Origin: an archaeon
GTDB taxonomy: Archaea; Nanobdellota; Nanobdellia; SCGC-AAA011-G17; GW2011-AR17
Assembly: GCA_018656555.1 (NCBI GenBank)
Contig: JABHZQ010000023.1
Location: 66,875-130,874 of the forward strand
DNA length: 64,000 nt
Direction of reading: 5' to 3'
The position numbers and the translations under genes were made by a program. Under the pieces are notes generated by a model. It searched no databases and was not told the origin of the DNA. It was given only the letters and a program-made list of their open reading frames with translations. Positions 10,393 to 21,377 of the stretch are shown here, in pieces. Within the stretch, counting starts at the first letter, position 1. The number at the start of each line of letters is the position of its first letter.

Positions 10393-11615
10393 AAATAGCT
10401 ATACTTGGTGGTGGATTGGCTGGATTAGCAGCTGCTGATGTTCTATCTAGAGATAATGATATTACTATTTATGAAAAGAATTCATATGTTGGAGGTTTAG
10501 CTGCAAGCTTTGAACATAAAGGTAAAAAAATTCCATTACATTACCATCATATTTTTGATCATGACCAAGTAACAAAGAGATATTTGAAATCCTTTGGATT
10601 AACTTCTACTTGGAGAAAAGCCAAGATGGCTATCTGTGTTAATAGAAAAATGTACAACTTCACAGATCCAATCTCTCTTTTAGGATTTAATCATCTTTCT
10701 TTAATAGGAAGAATTCGTTATGGCCTATTTGGTCTTTTTGTCTATACTTTTATGAATCCAAATAAAATACCAGATCATCTTGATGCTCAAAAATGGCTAA
10801 AAAAAGCTACAGGAAAAGAAGTAACACATAAACTATTTGTTCCATTGTATGCTGAAAATAAATTTAATATTCCTTTAAGTGAAATTTCAGCCAAACAGTT
10901 TGCCCATAGACTAAAAGCAAAAGAAGCAACTGGATTATTTGGCTACCCAAAAAAAGGATTAGATGAATTCATCAACCGATTTGAAAATAGTCTAAAAAAA
11001 AGAAAAGTTAAAATCTTAAAAGATAAACCAATATCCACCCTAGATTGTAAAAACAAAACAATAGATGGAGAATCCTATGACAAAATCATTGTCACTATTC
11101 CAGTTCCAGAATTCCTAAAAATACAAAAGAACTTTAATGAAGAAGAAGTAAAAAGAATATCTAAAATTAAATATTGTTCTTGTGTCAGTGTGGTTTTTGG
11201 TACTAAAAAGTTTCTAAGCAATCATTATTGGTTAAATATCCTTAAAGAAAAAACCCATATGCTAATGCAACATTCTTATCTATATGATGCTTACGATTCA
11301 AAAGTAAATTGGATTTTAAGATATGGAGGTTCTGAAGAAGATCTAGAACTAACAAAAGATATGATTACAGACAAATATCTAGCTGATGTTAGAAAATATT
11401 TTCCAAACTCAGATATCCAATGGGCAGAGGTTTTCAAAGAGAAATACGCAAGCCCAATTTATGACAAAAATTTCCACTTAAACATGCCAAAAATAAAAAA
11501 TGGAGATATCTATTTTGCAGGTGTTGCAGTCTCCTATCCATTGATAAGAAATATGAATACTGCCTTAATTTCTGGTAGAAAAGTAGGAAAACAGGTTCAA
11601 AAGGATTCCTTATAG
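10389..11615 (+). CDS. FAD/NAD(P)-dependent oxidoreductase (protoporphyrinogen oxidase / amine oxidase-like)
   Basis: MKIAILGGGLAGLAAADVLSRDNDITIYEKNSYVGGLAASF dinucleotide-binding motif. Confidence 0.85.
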   Translation: MKIAILGGGLAGLAAADVLSRDNDITIYEKNSYVGGLAASFEHKGKKIPLHYHHIFDHDQVTKRYLKSFGLTSTWRKAKMAICVNRKMYNFTDPISLLGFNHLSLIGRIRYGLFGLFVYTFMNPNKIPDHLDAQKWLKKATGKEVTHKLFVPLYAENKFNIPLSEISAKQFAHRLKAKEATGLFGYPKKGLDEFINRFENSLKKRKVKILKDKPISTLDCKNKTIDGESYDKIIVTIPVPEFLKIQKNFNEEEVKRISKIKYCSCVSVVFGTKKFLSNHYWLNILKEKTHMLMQHSYLYDAYDSKVNWILRYGGSEEDLELTKDMITDKYLADVRKYFPNSDIQWAEVFKEKYASPIYDKNFHLNMPKIKNGDIYFAGVAVSYPLIRNMNTALISGRKVGKQVQKDSL

Positions 11616-11655
11616 ATTAATAAATAATTTAAAGGGTGATTTATCTGAGAATTTT

Positions 11656-13059
11656 ATGAAATCTAAGTATATCTGGCTATTTGTTATTCTAATAGTATTA
11701 TTATCTGTTTTTGCTATTTTCAGACAAGACAATGAAACCAGTGATACTAATGAATACTACTTAATGGCTGAGATGTTTGCTTCTGGTGAAAGCAATATCC
11801 AAATGTATTCTGCCCATTCAGCTTTATATCCTTATATTGTTGGAAAACTAACTGGCGACTTTTATTCAGATGGTTTATACAAATTTATTGGATTCTTAAT
11901 TATTCTACTTATTTGCTTACTCTTATATCTCATTACTAAAAAAGAAATCTCTATATTTTTACTCTTACTCTGTCCAGTTACTATTGGGGTGATTGGAACT
12001 AATAGCCCAGTATTAATTGCTGCCCTATTCTTCTTATTAGCCTATTTTTTCCTAACTAAATGGGTAAAGTCAAAACATTGGGTTCTTCTAGCAATGTCCG
12101 GACTAATAATGGGATTCTGTGGTGGCTTCTACTTTTTAGTATTTATCTACATGATTTTCCTAATGTTTGTATTCTTCATCGATGTCAAATTCAAGTATTT
12201 CTTATCCTATTTGATCTTTGTTTTAATTGGATTAGTTCCTAAATTCCTATTTGATTCCTTTTACTATGGATTTCCACTTCACTCTATTTTAAGATTATTT
12301 TCATCAAATGTCGTTGCAAGAGTTTTAAACACAAGTTATAATTCAGGATCTTCTCCAATCTTTTCCTTATTTAACAATTTTCAATTTTTTATGAATGATT
12401 ATTTCTTTGCACTGATAATCATGTTTATCTCTATGTTAATCCCTTTATACTTTATTTTCAAAAAATTAGCTTACAGGAAATATAAAAAACAGTTTTGGTT
12501 TTTGGGTATCTCTTCCCTTTGTGTCTTTGTACTTGGGGGATTATATCCTTACTCTTTTGTATTCCTACCTGCACTCTTTATACTCTTTACAAAATCTGTA
12601 GCCAGAATGAGTAAAAACAGAGTTACTATTATCTTTGTTCTATTTATTGCTCTATCTGCTTTTATTATATATGATGATCTAACAGACAACATGAACCAAT
12701 TTAACTCTCAGATTAAAGCTGACTCTCTTGCAATCCAAGAAGATTTTGAAGTTAAAGAATTTGTACTAGGTTGGGATATGGTCCAAGTTGTTAGAAATTT
12801 TGACAATTCCTATCAGTTTTACTGGTGGGATGAGTATATGGCTGAAGAAGAAGGCTATGAAGTCTACACTAGTTTCTACTTTGAAGAAGAACCCAAGTTT
12901 GATATTCTCAGATTAATCTACTTCGACTTCGGTTATAAAAGAAATACTCAAGAATTACCAGAAGAGCCATATTTCATCTTTATGAGGACATATGAAGCTC
13001 CTGCCGATTTTGAGGAATTAGAGTGTTATGAAGTACTTTGTGCCTATAAGAAGCAATAG
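11656..13059 (+). CDS. Multi-pass membrane protein, GT39/mannosyltransferase-like
   Basis: Multiple TM helices; N-terminal DTNEYYLMAEMFASGESNIQMYSAHSALYPYIVGKLTG fits a GT-C first loop. Confidence 0.6.
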   Translation: MKSKYIWLFVILIVLLSVFAIFRQDNETSDTNEYYLMAEMFASGESNIQMYSAHSALYPYIVGKLTGDFYSDGLYKFIGFLIILLICLLLYLITKKEISIFLLLLCPVTIGVIGTNSPVLIAALFFLLAYFFLTKWVKSKHWVLLAMSGLIMGFCGGFYFLVFIYMIFLMFVFFIDVKFKYFLSYLIFVLIGLVPKFLFDSFYYGFPLHSILRLFSSNVVARVLNTSYNSGSSPIFSLFNNFQFFMNDYFFALIIMFISMLIPLYFIFKKLAYRKYKKQFWFLGISSLCVFVLGGLYPYSFVFLPALFILFTKSVARMSKNRVTIIFVLFIALSAFIIYDDLTDNMNQFNSQIKADSLAIQEDFEVKEFVLGWDMVQVVRNFDNSYQFYWWDEYMAEEEGYEVYTSFYFEEEPKFDILRLIYFDFGYKRNTQELPEEPYFIFMRTYEAPADFEELECYEVLCAYKKQ

Positions 13060-13826
13060 TGTTTGATAAAATTTATAAATGGGCTGATTGTTTGGAAATT
13101 ATGCCAATTTCGTCTAAAGATGGATTAAAAGAGTACTATAAAAAGCAGAAAGTAGTTGATACTTATGTTAAAGATAGATTCTCAACTCCCTTAGGAAGAT
13201 ACATGCATGTCTCTCAAGTTTTATTTCTAAATAAGTTTGTCAAGGGCAAGAGAATAATGGATCTAGCCTGTGGTCCAGCAAGATTATCTAAAGATATCCG
13301 GGGATTTGTTGAAGCCTATGCTCTAGACTATAGTGATGAAATGATCCAAATTGCAGAATCTATTCTACTGGGCTGGAAAATTAAGAAAGTAGACGCTTTT
13401 GCATTTTCATTAAAAGAAGAATTTGATTTAATCTATTCTTTTAGATTTATTAGACATTATCATCTGAAAGAAAGAGTCAAAGTTTATACTCAAATAAAAA
13501 AACATTTGAAAAAAGATGGGATTTTTATCTTTGATGCAGTTAATTATGATAAATCATATCATGTCAGAAAAAGAAAAGGATTCCACCACTATCAGATATA
13601 TGATAGATTGTACAAGAAAAAAGATTTGATCAAAGAATTAAAAGAAAATGGATTTAAAGATATCAAATTATACCCTTGTTTAAATCACCTCTATACAATA
13701 ACTGCAATTTCTAAGTTAACTGCAGCCATAAGTATCCCTGGATGGGGTTATAAATTAATTAGATCTCTTGAAAAAATACCTTCTAATAATCCATTAGAAT
13801 GGATGATAATATGTCGAAAAAAATAA
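13059..13826 (+). CDS. Class I SAM-dependent methyltransferase
   Basis: GKRIMDLACGPARLSKDIRGFVEAYALDYSDEMIQIAESI...LIYSFRFIRHY. Confidence 0.85.
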   Translation: MFDKIYKWADCLEIMPISSKDGLKEYYKKQKVVDTYVKDRFSTPLGRYMHVSQVLFLNKFVKGKRIMDLACGPARLSKDIRGFVEAYALDYSDEMIQIAESILLGWKIKKVDAFAFSLKEEFDLIYSFRFIRHYHLKERVKVYTQIKKHLKKDGIFIFDAVNYDKSYHVRKRKGFHHYQIYDRLYKKKDLIKELKENGFKDIKLYPCLNHLYTITAISKLTAAISIPGWGYKLIRSLEKIPSNNPLEWMIICRKK

Positions 13827-14776
13827 ACTTTTTTGTACAACAGTATAATCCAAAATATGAAGCCATCTCTAAAGAGGTAGCTTTATTGCACAAGAGATTC
13901 AAGTCTAGAATCTACAACCCAATTTCTGATTGGAATTTCAATTCTAAATATTTAGCATTCAAGTATAAATATTTCCCTTTTGGTTTGTTAGCTCTCCCAT
14001 TCTACAATAAAGGAATATCTCATATCTACACTTCATTGGATAATTACTTTTTCCTTAAGCTATTAAATAAAAGGCCCTTAATCCTTACTGGTGCTGGAGC
14101 CTACTCACTAAAGAAACTAAAAACCTTAATTAAATATTACAAGAAACTAGATTTTATTGTCGTTGAAACTAAAATAGATAGAAAGAATCTCTTAAATCTA
14201 GGAATAAAAGAAAACAAAGTAAAATTAATCTATCCCTCCTATGAAATTACAGAAAATAAAAATAAATTCTCAGGAAAGTTTATCTTTGCTTCTTCTCCTT
14301 TAGATAAGAGCCATTTTAAGGCTAAGGGTGTTGATCTTATTTTCGACGCTGCTAAAGAAGTAAATTATAATTTCTTGATGTTTTGGAGAACTAAAAATCA
14401 TCCAAAAATAAATCTAAAAAATGTCCATTTCCTCCCCCAAGTTCCTGGACCTGAAGACATCTTCACAAAAGGAGATGTTACATTATACTTAAACAGAGGA
14501 AATAAAGGTTCTAAGCCCTGTCCTAACTCTATTGTAGAAAGCATCTGCTTTGGAAGACCGGTTATCATCTCAAAAGCTTGTAAAATTGCAGATGTAGTTA
14601 AATCAGAAAAAGTAGGAATAGTTATTGAACCAACTTCAGAAGCATTAGTAATAGCAATGAAAAAAATGGAAAAGAACTACTCAACCTACCAAAAGAATTG
14701 TTACAAAACAGCACAAAAACATTTCTCTAATGAGAAATTCTTAAACTCTTACAAAGAAATCTACTCAACTCTTTAA
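13799..14776 (+). CDS. Glycosyltransferase (GT4-like)
   Basis: GDVTLYLNRGNKGSKPCPNSIVESICFGRPVIISKACKIADVV. Start could be M5 (13811). Confidence 0.7.
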   Translation: MDDNMSKKINFFVQQYNPKYEAISKEVALLHKRFKSRIYNPISDWNFNSKYLAFKYKYFPFGLLALPFYNKGISHIYTSLDNYFFLKLLNKRPLILTGAGAYSLKKLKTLIKYYKKLDFIVVETKIDRKNLLNLGIKENKVKLIYPSYEITENKNKFSGKFIFASSPLDKSHFKAKGVDLIFDAAKEVNYNFLMFWRTKNHPKINLKNVHFLPQVPGPEDIFTKGDVTLYLNRGNKGSKPCPNSIVESICFGRPVIISKACKIADVVKSEKVGIVIEPTSEALVIAMKKMEKNYSTYQKNCYKTAQKHFSNEKFLNSYKEIYSTL

Positions 14777-15846
14777 TTATCTACAATTCCATTCTTATAA
14801 CAAGAGTAACAAACAGTTTTAACCTTAGGTTCTTTACCTTTAGCAATTAATTTACGAGATTCTACATAGTTTTCATTATTCCACACTTTTTTGAATCCAT
14901 CAGTAAGAATATTTCCAAAATCAAACACATCTTCATAAGTAGAACAACAAGGAGATACTCCTCCATCAGGATTTATAGTCATAGAACTCCATAAGTATAA
15001 ACAATTTGTAACTTTATTACTTCTCTTCTTTTTATTATAATCAAATCTACTTAATTTTTCATCTTCAGGAAGGAACTCTTTTGCACTATCATATTTTTCT
15101 TTATCTGATTTAAGTACCTCATGACCTAAATCTGCTCTAATTGGCTTAAAATCTAAAATATCCACCCCTATTTCCTTAGCCATTTTTTTAACTTTCTCTA
15201 ATTCTCCCTCATTCTGTTTCATTACTAACAACTGCCAACAAATTACAGGAAATTTAGATTTCTTCTCTTTTTTCTTCTGCACTACTAACTTAATATTCTT
15301 GATTACTTGGTCAAAATTCCCACCAATCCTATATTGTTCATATGTTTCTTGGCTTCCCCCATCTAAAGATACAACAAGATAATCCAATCTAGAATCTACT
15401 AATTTTTCAGCATTTTTTTCATCAAATATATTTAAATTACTACTAATATGAACTATAATATTCTTTCTACGTGCATACCTTATCATCTTAAAAATATCTT
15501 TATTAAGAAATGGTTCTCCCCAATTATACAAATCAATGGAATATAGATAATCTCCCATTTCATCAATTATTTTTTTAAATTCCTCAAACTTCATAGAACA
15601 TTTTTTTCTCCCCGGACTATTAGCACCCGTAGGACAAAGAGAACATTTCAAATTACAAATATTTACTGGATCAATTATCAATCGATAAGGTTTACCATAA
15701 ACTCTTGAATTCTTGAATATTTTCATTTGAGAATAAATTAGAACAAAATTAAGAAACTTCTTTATTGTAAACCCCCTATTAAATGGTATTTTTCCTAACT
15801 TTACATCAGTATACAATATTTTTTTATTAAATAAATCTTTTTTCAT
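14773..15846 (-). CDS. Radical SAM/SPASM domain protein
   Basis: NICNLKCSLCPTGA radical SAM motif and C-terminal Cys cluster TINPDGGVSPCCSTYEDVFDFGNI...VCYSCYKNG. Confidence 0.9.
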   Translation of the reverse strand: MKKDLFNKKILYTDVKLGKIPFNRGFTIKKFLNFVLIYSQMKIFKNSRVYGKPYRLIIDPVNICNLKCSLCPTGANSPGRKKCSMKFEEFKKIIDEMGDYLYSIDLYNWGEPFLNKDIFKMIRYARRKNIIVHISSNLNIFDEKNAEKLVDSRLDYLVVSLDGGSQETYEQYRIGGNFDQVIKNIKLVVQKKKEKKSKFPVICWQLLVMKQNEGELEKVKKMAKEIGVDILDFKPIRADLGHEVLKSDKEKYDSAKEFLPEDEKLSRFDYNKKKRSNKVTNCLYLWSSMTINPDGGVSPCCSTYEDVFDFGNILTDGFKKVWNNENYVESRKLIAKGKEPKVKTVCYSCYKNGIVDN

Positions 15847-15883
15847 TTCCTAACTAACCTGTTTAAATTTATCCTTTTAAAAC

Positions 15884-17395
15884 TTACGAATCAGATTTCT
15901 CCCCAAATATTTTATCCTTTATTGTCTTAAATATCATTTTATCTTTTTCTTCAAAAGATTTAGTTATTAATAACATTCCCAAATAAATTGCTACAAACAA
16001 ACTACTTCCAACAACAAGTGATAAAATACCTCCTAAACCCACCCAACCCTGAAGGAACCACATTGCTACTCCAGCTACCAATGCAGACAATAAAACCTTA
16101 AGATAAGTAAAATCAAAAGGATTTATCTTTGAAACCTTATAAGTATAGATTATTGTTGCTATTGTTACTACAATAAAAGATATTGCACTTGCTATTGCAG
16201 CTCCAGCCAAAGAATAATCTGGAATCAAGAAAAAATTCAGTATTATATTCAAACCTGCACCCAACAAGCTCAAAAATAAAATAAATTTAGTTTCTTTCAT
16301 CACAATTAGCACAGTTTTTGCTGTCCAACTCAAAGAGGAAAGGAAATACCCCACAGTCAAAATAATAAAAGCAATAGCTCCAATTGCATATTCTGACCCA
16401 AATAAAATGTTTAATATTTGTCTTGCAAACACAACAAACAAAATTGCAACCATTATATTAATTGCATAAATCCATTTATTTATCACTTTGTAAGTTACTT
16501 TAAAATCACTCATTTCTTTCTTAGCATATAACCCACTTAAAACTGGAAAGAACATAGAAGCTATTGCAGAAGGAACCACAAACATTAATTGTGCAGTTGG
16601 ACTTGCAGCATTATATATTCCCACATCTGCAATAGTTTTAAAATATCCCAACATAAAAGTATCTGTCCATAAAACTATTAAAAATAAAAAATCTGAGAAC
16701 AACATTGGCCAAGAATACTTAAATAATTTTTTAGTTTCATTAATACTCTTAGTTTTACTCCTAAATATTGGAAAAATTCTCCATTCTAAAAAATAAAGTG
16801 CAAGTAAAGCACAGATAAATAAAGCACAAGTATAAGCCAATGCAGCCCCATATACTGCCAGCCCAATATACAAGAATATCAAAGTTAAGATAATCTTAGC
16901 AACCCCTTCTGTGATATCTTTAACATATACCATATATTCAATTTTTTTGAATCCCTTGGCTACCTTTAAAAGTAAGGACTTAGTCACTTCCAAAGGCAAT
17001 GCAAAAGAAATTATTTTTAATAATAAACTTAGATTAGGTTCATTAAATATTCCAACTGCAATCAAATCAGAGGATATATACAAACCAAATGCAAGAACTA
17101 TACTCCAAGGCAATGCTATTTTTAATGAAGATAAAATTGTTCCCTTGGTTCTAGCATCATCTTTCTTACCTTGATAAAAAGCAACATATCGAACAACACC
17201 ATAATTAAGCCCTAACAATGCAAAAGCTGTAAAAATACCAAAAACAGCCAACATTAAAGAAAGTAAACCATATTCATAGGTCCCAATCCTAGCTATTACA
17301 ATCCTATAAAAATAGCTCAATATTTTTGCTAAAAAGAATCCTAAAAACATCCATAGGGCCCCTTTTGCAATACTTTTTATTGCATCATTTGACAT
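15884..17395 (-). CDS. Polysaccharide/oligosaccharide flippase (MATE/MOP superfamily)
   Basis: 12-14 TM protein MSNDAIKSIAKGALWMFLGFFLAKILSYFYRIVIAR...GTYEYGLLSL. ATG at 17395 preferred. Confidence 0.88.
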   Translation of the reverse strand: MSNDAIKSIAKGALWMFLGFFLAKILSYFYRIVIARIGTYEYGLLSLMLAVFGIFTAFALLGLNYGVVRYVAFYQGKKDDARTKGTILSSLKIALPWSIVLAFGLYISSDLIAVGIFNEPNLSLLLKIISFALPLEVTKSLLLKVAKGFKKIEYMVYVKDITEGVAKIILTLIFLYIGLAVYGAALAYTCALFICALLALYFLEWRIFPIFRSKTKSINETKKLFKYSWPMLFSDFLFLIVLWTDTFMLGYFKTIADVGIYNAASPTAQLMFVVPSAIASMFFPVLSGLYAKKEMSDFKVTYKVINKWIYAINIMVAILFVVFARQILNILFGSEYAIGAIAFIILTVGYFLSSLSWTAKTVLIVMKETKFILFLSLLGAGLNIILNFFLIPDYSLAGAAIASAISFIVVTIATIIYTYKVSKINPFDFTYLKVLLSALVAGVAMWFLQGWVGLGGILSLVVGSSLFVAIYLGMLLITKSFEEKDKMIFKTIKDKIFGEKSDS

Positions 17396-17528
17396 TTTTC
17401 TATTATGATTGGTCCCATATTTAAAGATTATTAATGATAAGACCATCTTAAAATATATAAATAGACTAGTTAATTTCTACATAAGATAATCTTATAAAAG
17501 ATCATAAAAAGACTATATTTAATCAAAA

Positions 17529-18665
17529 ATGAAGGTATTAATCATAGCAAGAACCTATATTGACCCCAATACAGGTTTACATGAACAATTAGATATTTTA
17601 AGTAAATACAAAAATATCGACCTTCACCTATTAGTTCCTTCTAAATATGAACGTACATTAAAAACATTCTCAATTAATAGAAAAACATTTGCGAATAAAA
17701 ACTATACGGCCCATCTTACAAATCTAATCTTCTTAAAAAAAGAAAGTGCCCTATTTTTCTTCTCACCATTATTAAAATATTTACTTAATATAAATCCAGA
17801 TGTCATTCATGTTGAAGAAGAACCCTATTCCTTATTTAGTTTTCAATTAATGACACTCACCAAAATATTCTTGCCAAAAACCAAAATTATAACATTTTCC
17901 TGGGAGAATATTTATTACAAAAAAAGACCATTTCCCCTATCATTTTTTGAAAATTTTTCCCTAAATGCTGCAGATTATGCCCTTCCTGGAAATCAAGATG
18001 CTCTAAACATTTTAAGAAAAAAAGGATTTAAGAAACCCATGAAAATAGTTCCAAGATATGGAATTAATTTAAATTATTTTAAAAAAACACCAATAAAAAA
18101 ACTAAAATCCAAGTTAAAGTTAAAAGGGAAGATTATTGGCTTCATTGGTAGATTAGTTGTAGACAAGGGTATAGATACTCTAATGAAAGCAGCATCACTT
18201 CTAGACCAAGAATATACATTAGTAATAATTGGAAGAGGACCTGAAAAAAAGAATCTTATTAAGTATGCAAAAAAATTGGGAATTCTTGATAATATTAGAT
18301 TTATTGATACAGTAGAATATTCTTCTATTCCACAATACATGAGCACATTTGATGCTTTTGTCCTACCTTCAAGATCTATGCCTAAATGGAAAGAACAATT
18401 TGGCCATGTTATAATTGAAGCCATGGCATGTGAAATTCCAGTAATTGGATCTGATTCAGGAGAAATACCTCATGTAATTGCAAAGGCTGGTTTAGTCTTT
18501 AAGGAAAATGATTATACAGAATTACATGATAAACTTAAAACCTCCTTTAAACCAAACATAAAGAAATCTCTTATTAAGAAAGGCCTTAAAAGAGTAAAAG
18601 ATTTTAGCCAAGAAAAAACAATGCAGCAATTCTATGAAACCTACAAGGAAGTTCTAAAAAAATAA
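17529..18665 (+). CDS. GT4-family glycosyltransferase
   Basis: GKIIGFIGRLVVDKGIDTLMKAASLL...FDAFVLPSRSMPKWKEQFGHVIIEAMACEIPVIGSDSGEIPHVI. Confidence 0.92.
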   Translation: MKVLIIARTYIDPNTGLHEQLDILSKYKNIDLHLLVPSKYERTLKTFSINRKTFANKNYTAHLTNLIFLKKESALFFFSPLLKYLLNINPDVIHVEEEPYSLFSFQLMTLTKIFLPKTKIITFSWENIYYKKRPFPLSFFENFSLNAADYALPGNQDALNILRKKGFKKPMKIVPRYGINLNYFKKTPIKKLKSKLKLKGKIIGFIGRLVVDKGIDTLMKAASLLDQEYTLVIIGRGPEKKNLIKYAKKLGILDNIRFIDTVEYSSIPQYMSTFDAFVLPSRSMPKWKEQFGHVIIEAMACEIPVIGSDSGEIPHVIAKAGLVFKENDYTELHDKLKTSFKPNIKKSLIKKGLKRVKDFSQEKTMQQFYETYKEVLKK

Positions 18666-18920
18666 CTATTCCCTAAGGTAATCTTCGAATTCTCCCCTTG
18701 TTACTGGTTCATCCCAAAAATCTCCATATATAGATCTTCCAAAAGGAGTGCCTTCTCTCATCACATCAATAACTTCTCTTAGAGTATAACCTTCTTTACC
18801 TTTCTTAGTCCCATCAGGAGTATATATAAAAGGTGTGTCTATATCTATTCTCATAGTTTTTTTAAACACTTCATCTAAAAGCCATTCCAAGAATGGTTCG
18901 TTTGGTTTCCAATCACTCAT
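18666..18920 (-). CDS. Small protein of unknown function
   Basis: 84 codons preceded by a strong Shine-Dalgarno (AAGGAGGAATTTAGTATG on the minus strand). Confidence 0.6.
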   Translation of the reverse strand: MSDWKPNEPFLEWLLDEVFKKTMRIDIDTPFIYTPDGTKKGKEGYTLREVIDVMREGTPFGRSIYGDFWDEPVTRGEFEDYLRE

Positions 18921-19073
18921 ACTAAATTCCTCCTTAACCCAAACGATAAAAAGTCAAATAACTCACAGTAGCAAGTTCAGCAGATCTCTCCACATAGTCA
19001 AAGAAATTAAAACTTATTTTATAAATATTTCTATACTTTCTCACTATCTTAAGCAGATCACTAAAACAGTACT

Positions 19074-20372
19074 CTAACACTTAGAAAAATATTCTTTAAA
19101 TTTTGAAATGACATATTTAATCATTTCCTCAGTTACTCCTGGATGTATACCTAACCAAAAGCAATTTTTAAATAAATTATTTGTATAGTCAAGTTCACCA
19201 GTTTTAAGATAATCAATATTCTTATATGCTGGTTGATTTAATAAATTTCCCCCAAACAAAAATCTAGTAGCTATCTTATTAGAATTTAAAAACTTCATTA
19301 AATCCTGACGACTCACATCAGGGTTATTAACAATTAAAGGTAACCCAAAAAAAACTGGATCTGCCTTAGGATTTATCTCTGGTAAATTTATATAATTATC
19401 AAATTTTTCTAACTCTTGTTGGTATATCTTATAATTCCTCTTTCTTGCTTTATTAAATTGATCAATTTTTTTAATCTGTTCTAACCCCATAGCTGCCTGC
19501 AATTCTAAAGGTTTAAGATTATAACCAATTTGTGAGTAAACATACCTATGATCATAATAAATCCCTCCTAACAAATAATCAAACCTTTTATTACAAGCGC
19601 CAAGTTCTTTATGTTCATCAGACCTACAAAAACAATCTCGACCCCATGATCTTAAACTTTTAATTATTTTACAAAGTTCAGGATTATTAATAGCAATTGA
19701 CCCTCCCTCTCCAAGAGTTATATTATGTGCTGGATAAAAACTACAAGTTGAAGCAATACCAAAAGTACCACAATTCTTCCCTTCATAAGTACTACCTACA
19801 GCATCACAACAATCTTCAATTAAAAATAATCCTCTCTCCTCTGCAATTTTAGCAATTTCAGCAATCTTAGCAGGGTTTCCAAGAGTATGCGCAATCATAA
19901 TCCCTTTAGTATTCTCATTTATAGCCGAAATAATCTCTTCAGGATTCACATTTAAACTTTTATCAACATCCAAAAAATGGGGTTTAAACCCTAATTGAAT
20001 TATTGGATTAACAGTTGTTGGAAATGAACAAGCAGCAGTAATTATTTCTCCACCTTTAAGATTATTAAGTTTCTTAACACCATCCAAAGCTAGAAAGTTT
20101 GCAGATGAACCAGAATTAACTAACACAGAAGACCTAGTTCCAACATATTTGGCCCATTCTCTTTCAAATTCTTCACCTTTCTTTGAAAACCCAAACCACC
20201 CATCAAGCACAGAATTAAAAATTGCATTAAGTTCTAAATCATCATAAACTGCTAAACCAGTTAATATGTGAGTTTGACCAGGTACAAAAGTCTCATCTTT
20301 AAGTTCATAAAATTGTTTCACTAAAGAATTAATCTTTTTCCGTATTTCCAGCCTTGAATTTTCTACTTCCAT
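19074..20372 (-). CDS. RfbH/DdhC-like PLP and [2Fe-2S]-dependent dehydratase (DegT/DnrJ/EryC1/StrS superfamily)
   Basis: SFYPAHNITLGEGG: His replaces the PLP-binding Lys, as in RfbH/E1. Also Cys spacing C-X57-C-X-C (EDCC...GRDCFC) and SQIGYNLKPLELQAAMGLEQ. Confidence 0.85.
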   Translation of the reverse strand: MEVENSRLEIRKKINSLVKQFYELKDETFVPGQTHILTGLAVYDDLELNAIFNSVLDGWFGFSKKGEEFEREWAKYVGTRSSVLVNSGSSANFLALDGVKKLNNLKGGEIITAACSFPTTVNPIIQLGFKPHFLDVDKSLNVNPEEIISAINENTKGIMIAHTLGNPAKIAEIAKIAEERGLFLIEDCCDAVGSTYEGKNCGTFGIASTCSFYPAHNITLGEGGSIAINNPELCKIIKSLRSWGRDCFCRSDEHKELGACNKRFDYLLGGIYYDHRYVYSQIGYNLKPLELQAAMGLEQIKKIDQFNKARKRNYKIYQQELEKFDNYINLPEINPKADPVFFGLPLIVNNPDVSRQDLMKFLNSNKIATRFLFGGNLLNQPAYKNIDYLKTGELDYTNNLFKNCFWLGIHPGVTEEMIKYVISKFKEYFSKC

Positions 20373-21307
20373 TATCCTATATTTTTAAGATTCCTATAAA
20401 AAGCTATTGTTTTTTTAATACCTTCATCTAAAGATACTTTAGGATACCAACCCAACGATTTTAGGTCTGAAACATCTGATACAAAATCCTTAATACCAAC
20501 ACGCAAATGAAAATCAGGAGGATTTATATTGACTATTAAAACACCAGTTTCTTTCACAATTATATCAACTAATTCTTTAAATTTTACAAATTCTCCCCTC
20601 CCCACATAATAAACCTTACCAGAAATTCCTTTATCTGCCAAAGTTAAACACGCATCAATAACATCTTCAACATATATATAATCCCGATAAAATTCTCCCC
20701 CCCCATAAACCTTTAATTCATTGCCATTAACTGCCAGATTTATTAAATAATTAAACCCTGCTTTTTTCTTACTAATAATTTCCTTAGGTCCAAAAACATT
20801 TGTAAACCTTGCAATCACAATATCTAAATCAAAAATATTAGAATAGATTTGACAAAAATGTTCAGCAGCAAGTCTTGTGGCCCCATAAAGTCCCAAAGGT
20901 TTTGTTGGGGAGTTTGGTCCTACAGGTAGATCTTTTGGCCTCCCATTGACAAAAAATGTACTTGCAAATACTATTTTTGCTTTTGGGCTATAATTTTTAC
21001 AAGCTTCAAGCAAAGCTATTGTAGAATTACAGTTCATATCAATATCTTTGTAGGGTTCTCCATCAATAATTGCATAATTATCTGTGCTTCCTGCAAGATG
21101 AAATATTATGTCCTGATCCTTTACTTCTTCTCCAATATCTTTAACATCTTTAATAATTAATTTAACAGAATCTCTAATTTCCTTAATATTTTCAATTTTA
21201 GAATCCGAACGAGACAATATAGTCACATTATATCCCAATTCAACACATTTTCTAGATAAATAACCACCAATAAATCCAAGTCCCCCCAATATTAGTACAT
21301 TTTTCAT
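20372..21307 (-). CDS. NAD-dependent epimerase/dehydratase (extended SDR)
   Basis: VLILGGLGFIGGYLSRKCVELGYNVTIL; YGATRLAAE catalytic YxxxK-type region; FGPKEIISKK. Confidence 0.88.
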   Translation of the reverse strand: MKNVLILGGLGFIGGYLSRKCVELGYNVTILSRSDSKIENIKEIRDSVKLIIKDVKDIGEEVKDQDIIFHLAGSTDNYAIIDGEPYKDIDMNCNSTIALLEACKNYSPKAKIVFASTFFVNGRPKDLPVGPNSPTKPLGLYGATRLAAEHFCQIYSNIFDLDIVIARFTNVFGPKEIISKKKAGFNYLINLAVNGNELKVYGGGEFYRDYIYVEDVIDACLTLADKGISGKVYYVGRGEFVKFKELVDIIVKETGVLIVNINPPDFHLRVGIKDFVSDVSDLKSLGWYPKVSLDEGIKKTIAFYRNLKNIG

Positions 21308-21377
21308 TTAACAAGAAATAATAATAATATGGATTATTTATAAATACTTTGTTAATATTTTTACCACTTAAATGTAC

